Source: Sphaerospermopsis sp. SIO1G1 (GTDB taxonomy: Bacteria > Cyanobacteriota > Cyanobacteriia > Cyanobacteriales > Nostocaceae). Taken from it: 64,000 bases of DNA. Both the position numbers and the translations under genes were made by a program. The DNA lies in assembly GCA_010672785.1 (NCBI GenBank), contig JAAHFX010000003.1, positions 248,001 to 312,000 of the forward strand, written 5' to 3'. Below, one piece after another: positions 52,872-62,846 of this stretch. Numbering within the stretch: the stretch's first letter is position 1; every line of letters begins with the position of its first letter. The notes beneath the pieces were generated by a model, which saw nothing but the letters and a program-made list of their open reading frames with translations, searched no databases and was not told where the DNA came from.

Positions 52872-53816
52872 CTATGCCAACCAATGCTGTAAAATTAGAT
52901 CATAGTAACCAGCTTGTTCTGGAGGATACCAACCAGATTCAATTTTGGCAATAATTTCTGGCAAAGCTTCGAGAAACTCAGGAGTACGAACTGTAGGGTG
53001 TAGAGTCCAAGCTAACGGTGACTCAAGAACGGCTCTAACATAGGATGTTTTTTCCAATTTATCAGAAACCATAATTTCCCATGAATCTAATTTACCCTTA
53101 CCAGTGGCATTGTTGAGGATAGTTTTAATTGTTGTTGGTAAGTTATTGAGTATTTTATTCTTATAACTACGCCATAAAACGTTTAATGGTAGGAACTGAT
53201 CAAAACGCTGACGATCAATTAAATAGACACGACTACCAAAAAATTTGAATTTGAAAAAACCATCTGGATCATGTTGATAAGGAAATTTCTGATATATACT
53301 CCCATCTTCTGTCGGTGGCCCTGTTAGTGGTCTTACTGCCATGACTTCGGAATGGTGTTGTAACAATTTTATACCTTCATCTATCCAACTATGATTTGAT
53401 TGCTGATACAGTAGCATATCACTATCATAATGGAGCATATAATCACTTTTAGCAGATTCGATGTGAAAGATAGTTCCTAAGATTGGGTAGCCTTTGTAGT
53501 TATGTGTTTTGCGGATAGGACTACCGAAATGTTTGCTGTATACTTGGTCTTGATACTCTGGGGAATAGTTAATATCAACGACTTTATCTATAATTCCAGC
53601 ATTGACCAACTTTTCACAACAATCTCGTAATTCTTCTAAAGTTCCAATCCCTGGTCTCAGCAGCTTATCACCAGATAGAGGTGCTGTGTCTACGGCTAAT
53701 ACACGTTCACTAAAATCATATTTACTCATCTTCACGAGATGAGGTATCGTGTGCATCATAAATGGTAAATCTGTTCGTGCTGCCAAGATCCACAGTGAAC
53801 AGCTAGGAGAATTCAT
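52872..53816 (-). CDS. Glycosyltransferase-like protein (GT-A fold)
   Basis: 314 residues. The start SLWILAARTDLPFMMHTIPHLV and the metal-binding acidic motif LHYDSDMLLY (about 150-160) fit a GT-A glycosyltransferase that uses a nucleotide sugar. Further pieces, such as FFKFKFFGSRVYLIDRQRFDQF, would bind the acceptor side. I cannot assign the sugar or acceptor. It lies upstream of the epimerase gene, same strand. ATG at 53816. Confidence 0.7.
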   Translation of the reverse strand: MNSPSCSLWILAARTDLPFMMHTIPHLVKMSKYDFSERVLAVDTAPLSGDKLLRPGIGTLEELRDCCEKLVNAGIIDKVVDINYSPEYQDQVYSKHFGSPIRKTHNYKGYPILGTIFHIESAKSDYMLHYDSDMLLYQQSNHSWIDEGIKLLQHHSEVMAVRPLTGPPTEDGSIYQKFPYQHDPDGFFKFKFFGSRVYLIDRQRFDQFLPLNVLWRSYKNKILNNLPTTIKTILNNATGKGKLDSWEIMVSDKLEKTSYVRAVLESPLAWTLHPTVRTPEFLEALPEIIAKIESGWYPPEQAGYYDLILQHWLA

Positions 53817-53917
53817 ACATATTACCTCTGTGTTATAAAGTTAACATATCATCAAAACTGAATAACCTAACTTTGCTCAGATTTACTTACGTCTTAGATC
53901 ACATTCTGTTGATTTTC

Positions 53918-53996
53918 AGGACTTACTTTTCGGGGTTTAAGATTTTTTCCTTACTTCGTAATGAGGATATTTCGAGTTGGTTTTGTGTAAGTCCTA
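53918..53996. repeat. GGACTTACGCA MITE, diverged short copy
   Basis: AGGACTTAC at the left and GTGTAAGTCCTAA at the right of 79 bp. Ends agree with the 22757 family; inner text differs. Confidence 0.6.
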
Positions 53997-54112
53997 ATTT
54001 TGTTGACTAGATTTTTATTGACTAGCTTATATCTGAACAAGTAACTTATTCAGTTACAGATGTTAACTCATATACAGATGAGGGTGCAACATCAACACAT
54101 TTTGAATTGATG

Positions 54113-54139
54113 GCATTCCCAGTCAGAGACTGGGAACTA
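54113..54139. repeat. REP-like hairpin, copy 4
   Basis: GCATTCCCAGTCAGAGACTG... hairpin, the first stem of the REP-like unit, inverted. Lies 43 bp after the NDH-2 stop. A second stem is not evident. Confidence 0.75.
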
Positions 54140-54181
54140 AGAATTTACCAAAGAATTACCGTGGTTTTAGGGCGGTTAGTG

Positions 54182-55540
54182 TTATACATTCAATGGTCGT
54201 CTTGTGCTTACTGTTTGATAGTGTGCTTTATTTTCCACTTGTGCAGATTGGAGAGTGTCTTTACCAGTAATTAATCTCGCACCACGATTGCGAGTAAAGT
54301 AACTCCATACCCATTGAATCAGTACAACTAGCTTATTATCAAATTCAATCAGGAAGTAGATGTGAATGAATAACCAGAAGAACCAAGCTAGGAAACCTTT
54401 AAGTTTGATAAACCCTAGGTCTACAACAGCAGCATGATGACCAACAATAGCTAGGCTACCTCTATCCACATAGTTAAATTGCGGCAAGGTTTCACCTTGG
54501 AGGCGTTTTTTCACCAGTTTGGCTACATATTCCCCTTCTTGCATTGCTACTGGTGCAACACCAGGTAAGGGTTTACCGTTCTGATGAGCAAAATGGGCTA
54601 AGTCTCCCACTACAAAAATATTAGAATGTCCCTGAATACTTAAGTCTGGTTCAACAATAACACGACCAGCGCGATCGCATTCTGCCCCAGTCTTTTCAAC
54701 TAATACTTTACCCATTGCGGAGGCCTTCACACCAGCCGCCCATAATACAGTCTTGGAAGCTAAGGTTTTAATTTCATCACCTTGCTTCATAGTAACAATA
54801 TCATTTTCAATATTAGTTACTAGAGTTTTTGTCTGCACTTTTACACCCAACGCTTCTAAAGATGCTTGCGCTTCTTGGGATAATTCTGGTGCAAAGGGGG
54901 GTAGAACTCTATCCATCCCTTCCAACAGTAAAACTTGAGCTTCGGAAGTATCTATGTTGCGGAAATCTTCCTTTAAAGTTTTGCTCGCTAACTCTGCGAT
55001 CGCACCAGCTAATTCTACTCCAGTCGGACCACCACCAACCACCACAAAAGTTAACAATGCCTGACGTTTAGCAGGATTAGTTTCCTTCTCTGCTGCTTCA
55101 AAGGCCATAAAAATCCGACGACGCATTTCTAAAGCATCTTCCACAGTCTTCAAACCAGGTGCAAACTCTTCCCAGTTATCCTTACCAAAATAGGAATGCT
55201 TTGCACCAGTTGCTACAATTAGAGTATCATAGGGTACATTTTCATCACCTACCATCACTTTCTGTTCTGCGGTATCAATATCACTGACCTCACCTAAAAC
55301 AACTTTTGTGTTTTTACTCTTGCTGAGAACAGAACGTAAAGGTGAAGAAATATCCGCAGGAGACAAAGCACCTGTAGCTACTTGGTACAGAAGAGGTTGA
55401 AATAAATGGAAATTACGTTTATCTATCACTGTCACATGGACATTAGCCTTAGCCAGTGCTTTAGCTGCATATAGTCCACCAAACCCTCCACCAACGATAA
55501 CTACCTGATGAGGTGGTTTATTGTCATGTAAATCAACCAT
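54182..55540 (-). CDS. ndh: Type II NADH dehydrogenase (NDH-2)
   Basis: 452 residues. First FAD Rossmann fold VVIVGGGFGGLYAAKAL (13-29), second NADH fold TFVVVGGGPTGVELAGAIAEL (about 165-185), and NIFVVGDLAHF for FAD. A hydrophobic C-terminal stretch (GFLAWFFWLFIHIYFLIEF) anchors it to the membrane. It oxidises NAD(P)H and passes electrons to quinone without pumping protons. Cyanobacterial Ndb type. ATG at 55540. Single gene. Confidence 0.9.
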   Translation of the reverse strand: MVDLHDNKPPHQVVIVGGGFGGLYAAKALAKANVHVTVIDKRNFHLFQPLLYQVATGALSPADISSPLRSVLSKSKNTKVVLGEVSDIDTAEQKVMVGDENVPYDTLIVATGAKHSYFGKDNWEEFAPGLKTVEDALEMRRRIFMAFEAAEKETNPAKRQALLTFVVVGGGPTGVELAGAIAELASKTLKEDFRNIDTSEAQVLLLEGMDRVLPPFAPELSQEAQASLEALGVKVQTKTLVTNIENDIVTMKQGDEIKTLASKTVLWAAGVKASAMGKVLVEKTGAECDRAGRVIVEPDLSIQGHSNIFVVGDLAHFAHQNGKPLPGVAPVAMQEGEYVAKLVKKRLQGETLPQFNYVDRGSLAIVGHHAAVVDLGFIKLKGFLAWFFWLFIHIYFLIEFDNKLVVLIQWVWSYFTRNRGARLITGKDTLQSAQVENKAHYQTVSTRRPLNV

Positions 55541-55700
55541 AAGAAATATTTCCTTGTATTACAGGTGCTGTAACTATTCTTAACATTTTTGTATCAAAAT
55601 TGTCATAAATTTTTCTGTTTAGTTGTCAACTTTTCCTAAAAATTATGAAGTATGCTATGTGACAAGAATGGTGGGGAGGGAAAGTTAATCACCCCTTACC

Positions 55701-55870
55701 GGGTGACTAGAAAGGTAAAAACTAGGCAGGGTGCAGGGAGAAAAACTTGTCATTTTTGTAACAGGTATTGGGTTCATTTATTTCTTGTCAGACCCTCAAA
55801 TCAACCTTTTGATGCTTTCCCGAAGTTGAATTGGCACTTTTAATGAGTTAATTTTTTCCACACCCTACCT
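55701..55870. repeat. Dispersed composite repeat, copy 2
   Basis: GGGTGACTAGAAA...CAGGGTGCAGGG in direct orientation to 12341, while GTTGAATTGGCAC and GAGTTAATTTTTTCC are reverse-complement to the second half of that copy. It fills most of the ndh-ilvC gap. Confidence 0.6.
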
Positions 55871-55966
55871 ACACTCTCAACCCTGTCTTAACTTTAGTTC
55901 TCCTGCCACCCAGTAATAACCCAATCACCAATTTACGGTATAATCAAAAGTCTGCCAATTTGATAA

Positions 55967-56989
<1,023 letters not shown>

Positions 56990-56991
56990 AC

Positions 56992-57036
56992 AGTGAGCAG
57001 TGAACAGTAAACAGTGAGCAGTGAACAGTAAACAGT
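56992..57036. repeat. AGTGAACAGTAAACAG tandem repeat
   Basis: Heptamer-type units (CAGTGAG, CAGTGAA, CAGTAAA) directly after the ilvC stop; the same second-type units as in the arrays at 28800 and 60540. Confidence 0.85.
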
Positions 57037-57112
57037 GATAATTGGGAATCCGGATTTAATCAGTAATTACGAATTACGAACTACGAATTGCTATTTCAAC
57101 CAGCCCCTCCTA

Positions 57113-57275
57113 GGGCTTGCTGAATAAATCTAAAACCTTGATAGGTAAAGGGTTTTAGGCTGTTTTAAATTAAAAAAGTGCAAGATATTTGAGGATCAGC
57201 ACTTGAAAACCTTGCACTTTTAGTTACCTAGTGTCTACAGATCACTTTTTGCTGCCAACCCTAATTACTGATTAA
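57113..57275. repeat. IS-remnant-like region with hairpin copy 2
   Basis: GGGCTTGCTGAATAAATC at the left looks like an insertion-sequence end. The AAAGTGCAAG...CTTGCACTTT hairpin (57175-57220) matches 2239-2284. CAGATCACTTTTTGCTGC (57238-57255) recurs inverted and exact at 60491-60508. Probably a decayed non-autonomous element. No transposase remains. Confidence 0.6.
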
Positions 57276-57421
57276 ATTAAGATTCCCAATCACCTTTAGT
57301 AATTCGTAATGCTCCCTTCGGGAGAGCTTCGCTAACGTAATTCGTAATTCGTAATTAAGAAATTTACCCAATCACCAGTCACCAATCACCAATCACCAAT
57401 CACTCTTTCAGCCAGCCCTAC

Positions 57422-58189
57422 CTAAAACGGATAACTCAAAATTTGAATTTCCTTTTCTTCTGGTAAATTCTGAGAACTGACCACCACTGTATCCCTAGAA
57501 CTACTACGAACATTCACACCAGGCATCAACGCCAGAAAATCATCCACAGGCGTAATATTACAATTACTTAGATCAGCCGCCTGAGTAAGATAATGAGTAG
57601 GAATAATCAACTTGGGATTCAACACTTCAACTGCCTGTTTAGCTTCCTGGGCATTGTAAGCTTTAACACTACCTCCCACAGGCACTAAAACCACATCGGG
57701 ACGGCCTGTCAGAATTTTCTGCTCAATAGAAATTGCTCCAGCCGCACCACCTAAATGTAAAATATTCACACCATTTTGTTGCCACTTCCAAGCAGTATTT
57801 TTACCAAACCTTCGGCCACCGTGACGATCATGGTCTAAAGAAATTCCCTGAAATCTAATACCTCTAAATTCATAAGCACCAGGTTGATAAATTAACTGTG
57901 GATTTCCTGGTAGTCCTTCCACCGCCCCTTCATCTAATAATTGACTACTAATCAGAACTAAATCAGCCACTACTTTAGGCTGCCGATACCCAGCAGTACA
58001 ACCAAGAGTCCGAAAAGGATTGACGAGAATTTTTATACCCCCACCAGTAAACAAAAAGCAAGTGTGACCCAACCATTGAATTGATACACCATTAGATTGG
58101 GCATTAACTGGTAGAAGGGAACTAAAATTAGTGACTAAAGCAGTTGCTAATCCAGCCCCAGCATAACCCAATAACTCTCGTCGTTTCAT
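57422..58189 (-). CDS. MBL-fold metal-dependent hydrolase with Tat-like signal
   Basis: 255 residues. The start MKRRELLGYAGAGLATALVT holds an RR motif and hydrophobic stretch, fitting twin-arginine export. The body follows the UlaG-like metallo-beta-lactamase superfamily: WLGHTCFLF, LVNPFRTLGC, ISLDHDRHGGRR, PVGG, and LIIPTHY. Several of the usual HxHxDH ligands are not plain, so activity is uncertain. 15-18 bp from the trpG-like gene upstream, same strand, so probably one transcript. ATG at 58189. Confidence 0.75.
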   Translation of the reverse strand: MKRRELLGYAGAGLATALVTNFSSLLPVNAQSNGVSIQWLGHTCFLFTGGGIKILVNPFRTLGCTAGYRQPKVVADLVLISSQLLDEGAVEGLPGNPQLIYQPGAYEFRGIRFQGISLDHDRHGGRRFGKNTAWKWQQNGVNILHLGGAAGAISIEQKILTGRPDVVLVPVGGSVKAYNAQEAKQAVEVLNPKLIIPTHYLTQAADLSNCNITPVDDFLALMPGVNVRSSSRDTVVVSSQNLPEEKEIQILSYPF

Positions 58190-58204
58190 GAATCACTCTC
58201 TTAC

Positions 58205-58792
58205 CTATAATTGTTCCAGAAAATTTCTTAATAACTGTTGACCTGTAGCGGTCAAAACACTCTCTGGATGAAATTGGACTCCCTGAATGTGAGGATAGTT
58301 CCGATGTCTTACTCCCATAATTGTCCCGTCTTCCACCCAAGCAGTAATTTCCAATACATCAGGACAGCTATCTCGGTCTATCACTAAGCTATGATATCTT
58401 GTTGCAGTCATGGGATTTTGTAACCCTTGGAAAACCCCAACTCCTGAATGAGTCACCAAGGAAGTTTTACCGTGCATCAGTTCTGGTGCGGAAACAATTT
58501 TACCACCGAACACCTGACCAATACTTTGATGTCCTAAACAAACACCCAAAATTGGTAAATTCGACCCCAGTTTTTCAATTACTTCTAGGGAAATTCCCGC
58601 ATCCTCTGGACGACCAGGACCAGGTGAAATTACTAACCCATCTGGCTTTAAAGCCAAAATCTCTTCTACAGTAATTTTATCGTTACGAAATACCTGTAAG
58701 TCGGCAGCTGTAGGAAAATTAACCGCTAATTCTCCTATATACTGCACTAAGTTGTATGTAAAACTGTCGTAATTATCAATAACTATAATCAC
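58205..58792 (-). CDS. trpG: Glutamine amidotransferase of anthranilate/aminodeoxychorismate synthase
   Basis: Class I glutamine amidotransferase delivering ammonia for tryptophan or folate synthesis. 195 residues: [14 protein letters not shown] start, [15 protein letters not shown], nucleophile cysteine in [15 protein letters not shown], and catalytic His/Glu in [11 protein letters not shown]. TrpG and PabA cannot be told apart by sequence alone. I choose GTG at 58792 ([11 protein letters not shown]); a TTG at 58804 is possible. Lies in a row with MBL-fold, dgkA and ybeY genes. Confidence 0.92.
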   Translation of the reverse strand: MIIVIDNYDSFTYNLVQYIGELAVNFPTAADLQVFRNDKITVEEILALKPDGLVISPGPGRPEDAGISLEVIEKLGSNLPILGVCLGHQSIGQVFGGKIVSAPELMHGKTSLVTHSGVGVFQGLQNPMTATRYHSLVIDRDSCPDVLEITAWVEDGTIMGVRHRNYPHIQGVQFHPESVLTATGQQLLRNFLEQL

Positions 58793-58983
58793 AATTATTA
58801 CCAAAAAAGTGAATTTAAAGTCTTACCCTCATTGGGCGACTTTATGGGAAAAATATATATTTACAAATATCACAAATACATGAGATTGCAGAAGTTCAGC
58901 ACGAAAGCTAACTACAAAATTAGCCATCTACTAGGTTTTAGCAATGACTTCCGACCACTAATAGCTCCAAGCTACTGTGTATT

Positions 58984-59439
58984 TTAAATAGTAGTTGTAA
59001 TCATAGTCACCAAGGGAGGAACTAAAAGTGTAACAGCCACCAGTAGAGAAACTAGGGCGGATACTAAAACAGCACCAGCGGCACAATCTTTAGCTATCTT
59101 GGCCAACTCATGATATGTTTGCTTAACTGTCAAATCTACCAAAGACTCAAGGGCTGTATTGATTAGTTCTAGAGTTAACACTAAACCACTAGTAATCGCT
59201 ATTATAGATATTTCTACTGGTTTCAGATGCAACAAAAGACTTAAGCCAATCGCAAAAGCACAAACAGCTACGTGAATCCGAAAGTTGCGTTGAGTTTGAA
59301 AACTATAAGTAATTCCAGCCCAAGCATACTTAAAACTCACGAATAAATTAGAAGCTACCCGCCAGGACAGATCCCTTTCTTGTGACACAATAGTTGGTAA
59401 ACGTTTGGGTGTAGGAGGTGGAGATATTTGTTGAGACAT
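58984..59439 (-). CDS. dgkA: Diacylglycerol kinase-like membrane protein
   Basis: About 151 residues. Three membrane helices with the DgkA signature: SFKYAWAGITYSFQTQRNFRIH, LVLTLELINTALESLVDL (the E-x-x-NTAxE motif) and AKDCAAGAVLVSALVSLLVAV. In Gram-positives and cyanobacteria this type phosphorylates undecaprenol or diacylglycerol. ATG at 59439 chosen; an in-frame start at 59469 would add ten residues unlike the family. ybeY lies upstream, same strand, as I recall for many bacteria. Confidence 0.9.
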   Translation of the reverse strand: MSQQISPPPTPKRLPTIVSQERDLSWRVASNLFVSFKYAWAGITYSFQTQRNFRIHVAVCAFAIGLSLLLHLKPVEISIIAITSGLVLTLELINTALESLVDLTVKQTYHELAKIAKDCAAGAVLVSALVSLLVAVTLLVPPLVTMITTTI

Positions 59440-59672
59440 ATGCAATATCAAGAATTTACAGTGAACCACTCAGTTTGAAAGAAGAAAACTTCATACAATT
59501 GAGAGCCTAAGATTTACCTTATCTGGACGAGATATAAACTCATAACATTCTAAGGTTATATTCTCGGTCAATTTTAAAGGTTAAATGAAATTTTATGGAA
59601 ATTTTAGGCGATTGATGACAATTCTTCTGTTTACTTAACCACTTTGAGTCAGAATTTTATCTTTGTCTGTGA

Positions 59673-60203
59673 TTAAGCGTCAATAATAATACCTATAGAT
59701 TCAAGTAATGTGACTTGTTTTTCTAACATTCGCAACAAACTCTTCTCATCGGGGTGATCCCATCCCAGCAAGTGTAATAAACCATGACTGGTTAACCAAG
59801 CTAACTCAGTAATTAAGCTATGTTGCTGGTGTTGAGCTTGCCTCTGTGCAGTATCTATAGATACAATTATATCACCTAAGTAGAGTGGTTGAGAACGTGA
59901 GATTTCCTCAAAGTAGGGAAAATCCGTTTCCAACGCTGCAAAAGCTAGAACATCTGTAGGCTTATTTTGTTGACGGTACTGAGCATTTAGTTCTTGAATT
60001 TGGTCATCATCGGTTAGACGTAACCCTATTTCATAACTTAATGCAGGTGGTAGTTCAGCAGTAAGGATTTCTAGCCATTTACTAAACCAAGTTTCCCAGG
60101 TTTGCTCAGATATAGGCAGTACAGGAATATCCTCATCTGTTGGTATCTCTGATAAAAATCCTTGACAGCAATATTCTATAAATAATTCTACTTGGGGAAG
60201 CAC
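59673..60203 (-). CDS. ybeY: Endoribonuclease YbeY (16S rRNA maturation)
   Basis: 176 residues with the zinc motif H-x3-H-x5-H in SHGLLHLLGWDHPDE near the C-terminus, and the RLTDDDQIQELNAQYRQQNKPTDVLAF region and YLGDIIVS. It trims rRNA and guards ribosome quality. Longer than E. coli YbeY by an N-terminal segment. GTG at 60203. The DUF3285 gene starts just upstream. Confidence 0.94.
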   Translation of the reverse strand: MLPQVELFIEYCCQGFLSEIPTDEDIPVLPISEQTWETWFSKWLEILTAELPPALSYEIGLRLTDDDQIQELNAQYRQQNKPTDVLAFAALETDFPYFEEISRSQPLYLGDIIVSIDTAQRQAQHQQHSLITELAWLTSHGLLHLLGWDHPDEKSLLRMLEKQVTLLESIGIIIDA

Positions 60204-60212
60204 AAAATTTCC

Positions 60213-60368
60213 TTAGCGTGTCAGGTAAGCAAGTCCAACAAGGACAGCTAATAATCCTACCGCAGTTAACCCAAAATGTTTTAAGGAAGTTGCACCTTTT
60301 CTGACCATATTTCGCATAGCCAGTTTGACATAACTAGGTTTTGGTTCGTTTGCAGATGAGTTGCTCAT
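60213..60368 (-). CDS. DUF3285 family small membrane protein
   Basis: 51 residues, too short for routine ORF calling: PSYVKLAMRNMVRKGATSLKH then one hydrophobic helix (FGLTAVGLLAVLVGLAYLT). This is the DUF3285 pattern, found in cyanobacteria only. ATG at 60368, stop 9 bp before ybeY, so co-transcribed with it. Function unknown. Confidence 0.8.
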   Translation of the reverse strand: MSNSSANEPKPSYVKLAMRNMVRKGATSLKHFGLTAVGLLAVLVGLAYLTR

Positions 60369-60537
60369 AATGATTTGATTAATAATCTCTACATATAACT
60401 TTACCGAAAAAATGGGTTTAAAGCTCTGTTCTCTTAGTTATTCATTATCAACATATTTCTTAATAATTGTAAAACCCATACTTAGGGTTTGCAGCAAAAA
60501 GTGATCTGTGGAGATTAGGGAACAGGGAACAGGGAAC

Positions 60538-60788
60538 GGGGAACAGTAAACAGTAAACAGTAAACAGTAAACAGTGAATAGCGATAACTGACAACTGACA
60601 ACTGATAACTGATAACTGATAACTGACAACTGATAACTGATAACTGACAACTGATAACTGACAACTGATAACTGACAACTGATAACTGACAACTGACAAC
60701 TGATAACTGATCACTGATAACTGACAACTGATAACTGACAACTGATAACTGATAACTGATAACTGATCACTGACAACTGATAACTGAA
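60538..60788. repeat. Long heptamer array (STRR)
   Basis: The longest array of the window: four AACAGTA-type units first (60538-60580), then about 28 units of AACTGATA/AACTGACA/ATCACTG up to 60788. It is 12 bp from the prfB stop and may form its 3' region. Three of its frames are open for 70-90 codons, which is a result of the 7-bp period and not of coding. Confidence 0.95.
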
Positions 60789-60799
60789 ATTACGTAAAC

Positions 60800-61913
60800 C
60801 TAACCATCTACTAATTGATTTTCTTGGCGTAGGAAAGCTTGGATAAAAGTATCTAAATCACCATCCATCACATCATTGATGGCAGTAGTTTCAGTGTTTG
60901 TACGTAAATCTTTCACCATTTGGTACGGGTGAAAAACATAATTACGGATTTGATTTCCCCAAGATGCTTCTACCATATCACCGCGAATTTCGGCAATTTC
61001 TTGGGCGCGTTGCTCTTGAGCAATGACTAGTAATTTAGCTTTAAGACGAGCTAAAGCTTTCTCTTTGTTTTGTAGTTGAGAACGTTCCTCAGTACAGCGT
61101 ACAGCTATACCTGTAGGAATGTGAACTGCTCGTACTGCCGTTTCTACTTTGTTCACATTTTGCCCACCTTTTCCACCAGAGCGAGTTGTAGTAATTTCCA
61201 AATCTTTTTCAGGAATTTCCAACTGCACAGAATTGTCTATTTGAGGCATGACTTCTACCCCAGCAAAACTAGTTTGACGTTTACCATTGGCATTGAAGGG
61301 AGAAATTCTCACCAGGCGATGAGTGCCTGTTTCTGAACGTAAGTAACCATAGGCATAACGACCATTAATTTCTAAAGTGGCTGATTTTATACCAGCTTCG
61401 TCTCCTTCTGATTCTTCGGTGAGTGTGACTTTGTAACCATGATTTTCTGACCACCTGGTGTACATCCGCATGAGCATCAATGCCCAGTCCTGAGCATCTG
61501 TACCACCTGCACCTGCGTTAATAGTTAAAACTGCACCTTGAGTATCGTATGTACCAGAAAGTAACTGTTGTAGTTCCCATTGGTCAAGATCACGGTTGAG
61601 TTGAGTGATGGTGGCTTCTGCTTCTTGTAATAAACCGTCATCACTTTCTAATTCTAAGAGTTCAACGACTGCCTTTGTATCTTCTAAATTGGTTTGCCAC
61701 TGGTAATATTGATCAAGGTGGGCTTTAAGATCATTTAGTTCTTGTAAAGTTTGTTGTGCCTGGGTTTGGTTATCCCAAAATTCTGGTTGGGCTGAGATTT
61801 GTTCCAGGTCTTGAATTTTTGCTGTCAGAGCAGGTAGGTCAAAGATAGTCCTGGGTTTTACCCAGGCGGTTAGACAACGTTTCGATTTCCCGCTTAATTT
61901 CTAAGACTTCCAT
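60800..61913 (-). CDS. prfB: Peptide chain release factor 2 (programmed +1 frameshift)
   Basis: Terminates translation at UGA and UAA. Zero frame: ATG at 61913 to TGA at 61839-61841 (24 codons). The +1 frame then continues from 61840 to 60800, so the total product is about 370 residues. The slip site TATCTTTGAC is identical to that of E. coli prfB. The body has the SPF-like anticodon motif region ([22 protein letters not shown]) and the catalytic GGQ in [18 protein letters not shown] naive ORF search gives only the C-terminal 226 residues because the +1 frame has no start codon before 61480. Confidence 0.95.
61836..61866 (-). promoter_or_regulatory. prfB +1 frameshift signal
   Basis: Minus strand reads CTGGGTAAAACCCAG (a small hairpin), then GACTATCTTTGAC. 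CTT-T is the slip site, TGA the in-frame stop that RF2 itself reads. A weak Shine-Dalgarno-like AGGA lies where E. coli has AGGGGG. Low RF2 favours slippage, so synthesis is self-regulated. Confidence 0.9.
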
Positions 61914-62000
61914 ATTGATTGCTGATTTTAGCGATCGCAACTATTTGATATTTTCGATTTTAGCTGCATTTGTACAATTTATGGCAGCTAACCAGGAAAT

Positions 62001-62030
62001 AAAAAACCGTGGCTATTTCAACCACGGAGT
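62001..62030 (-). terminator. Rho-independent terminator of the Bax-inhibitor gene
   Basis: CCGTGG...CCACGG stem (62007-62012 with 62022-62027) extended by neighbouring pairs, followed on the minus strand by TTTTTT. It lies 88 bp after the Bax-inhibitor-1 stop. Confidence 0.8.
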
Positions 62031-62117
62031 TGATGAAATACTGTTACTTTTGTAATTTTTTTGTGTGATTCTTGGTAAGAAAAATCCGAGAAACACACTC
62101 TCATCTATTACCTCAAC

Positions 62118-62846
62118 TTAGTCACGGCCGTTGATGGCAATTAACAACCGTAAGATGAAGACGAACAGGTTAATGTAGGTGAGATACATAGATAAAGCTG
62201 CACGCAGATAATCATCATCGCGATAGGTGCGAGGCAAAATGTAAAAATCAACTATGGATGCACCAGCAAACAGGAAAACACCTACACCGGAAATACCAAT
62301 TTCTAACCAACTGGGTGTGTAAACCCCAAATAAAGCAAATACAAATTGAGCTAGGCAAGCAACTACTAGACCTATAATCCCTAAAGATACTGTTTTTGTA
62401 AGTGCTATACCGTCGGTTTCTGATAAATTAGATCCTATCTTCCTTGCGGCGATGAAGGTAATTCCACAAGCAAGGGCGGCCATACCGACACCCTGTATAC
62501 CGACACCTTTGGTTTGTAAGGCTAAAAATACTAAGCCACTGAGGGTATAACCAGAGAGGAGACTGTAAACTCCTAATAATGGTAAAGCTACGCTGTTGTT
62601 ACCTTTTGAGGCTACATTTTGGGCTACAAAAAATAATACTAATTCCAGAACAATTGCACCGATGAGGCTAGGAAAGAAGATTTGTGGATGGGAACGAATA
62701 ACTCCTAAACCACCATAAGTTCCTACTGCGGTTAAAACCAGTCCACCACCAACATAGGGGAGAGCGTTGGCGATGACGTTAGGACCAACTAAGGACTGAT
62801 TTCGAGCTTGTTGGAATGCTTGACGAAAGTTACTAGTATTGCTCAT
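62118..62846 (-). CDS. Bax inhibitor-1 (YccA-like) family membrane protein
   Basis: 242 residues, seven membrane helices. Family signs: AVGTYGGLGV, LLGVYSLLSGYTLSGLVFLAL, and the closing DDDYLRAALSMYLTYINLFVFILRLL, in which the conserved aspartate is thought to gate calcium leak. Bacterial members are proton-sensitive calcium leak channels or protease modulators. ATG at 62846 (MSNTSNF); an ATG/GTG at 62855 is three codons earlier. Confidence 0.93.
   Translation of the reverse strand: MSNTSNFRQAFQQARNQSLVGPNVIANALPYVGGGLVLTAVGTYGGLGVIRSHPQIFFPSLIGAIVLELVLFFVAQNVASKGNNSVALPLLGVYSLLSGYTLSGLVFLALQTKGVGIQGVGMAALACGITFIAARKIGSNLSETDGIALTKTVSLGIIGLVVACLAQFVFALFGVYTPSWLEIGISGVGVFLFAGASIVDFYILPRTYRDDDYLRAALSMYLTYINLFVFILRLLIAINGRD

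Noticed and set aside
54753..55071. Plus-strand ORFs opposite NDH-2
   Set aside because: Shadows of the flavoprotein gene, no domain.
60438..60741. Three overlapping minus-strand ORFs of 70-93 codons reading QLSVISYQLSVVS
   Set aside because: They are translations of the heptamer array; 7-bp units without stops are open in several frames. No family, no codon bias, no separate ribosome site.
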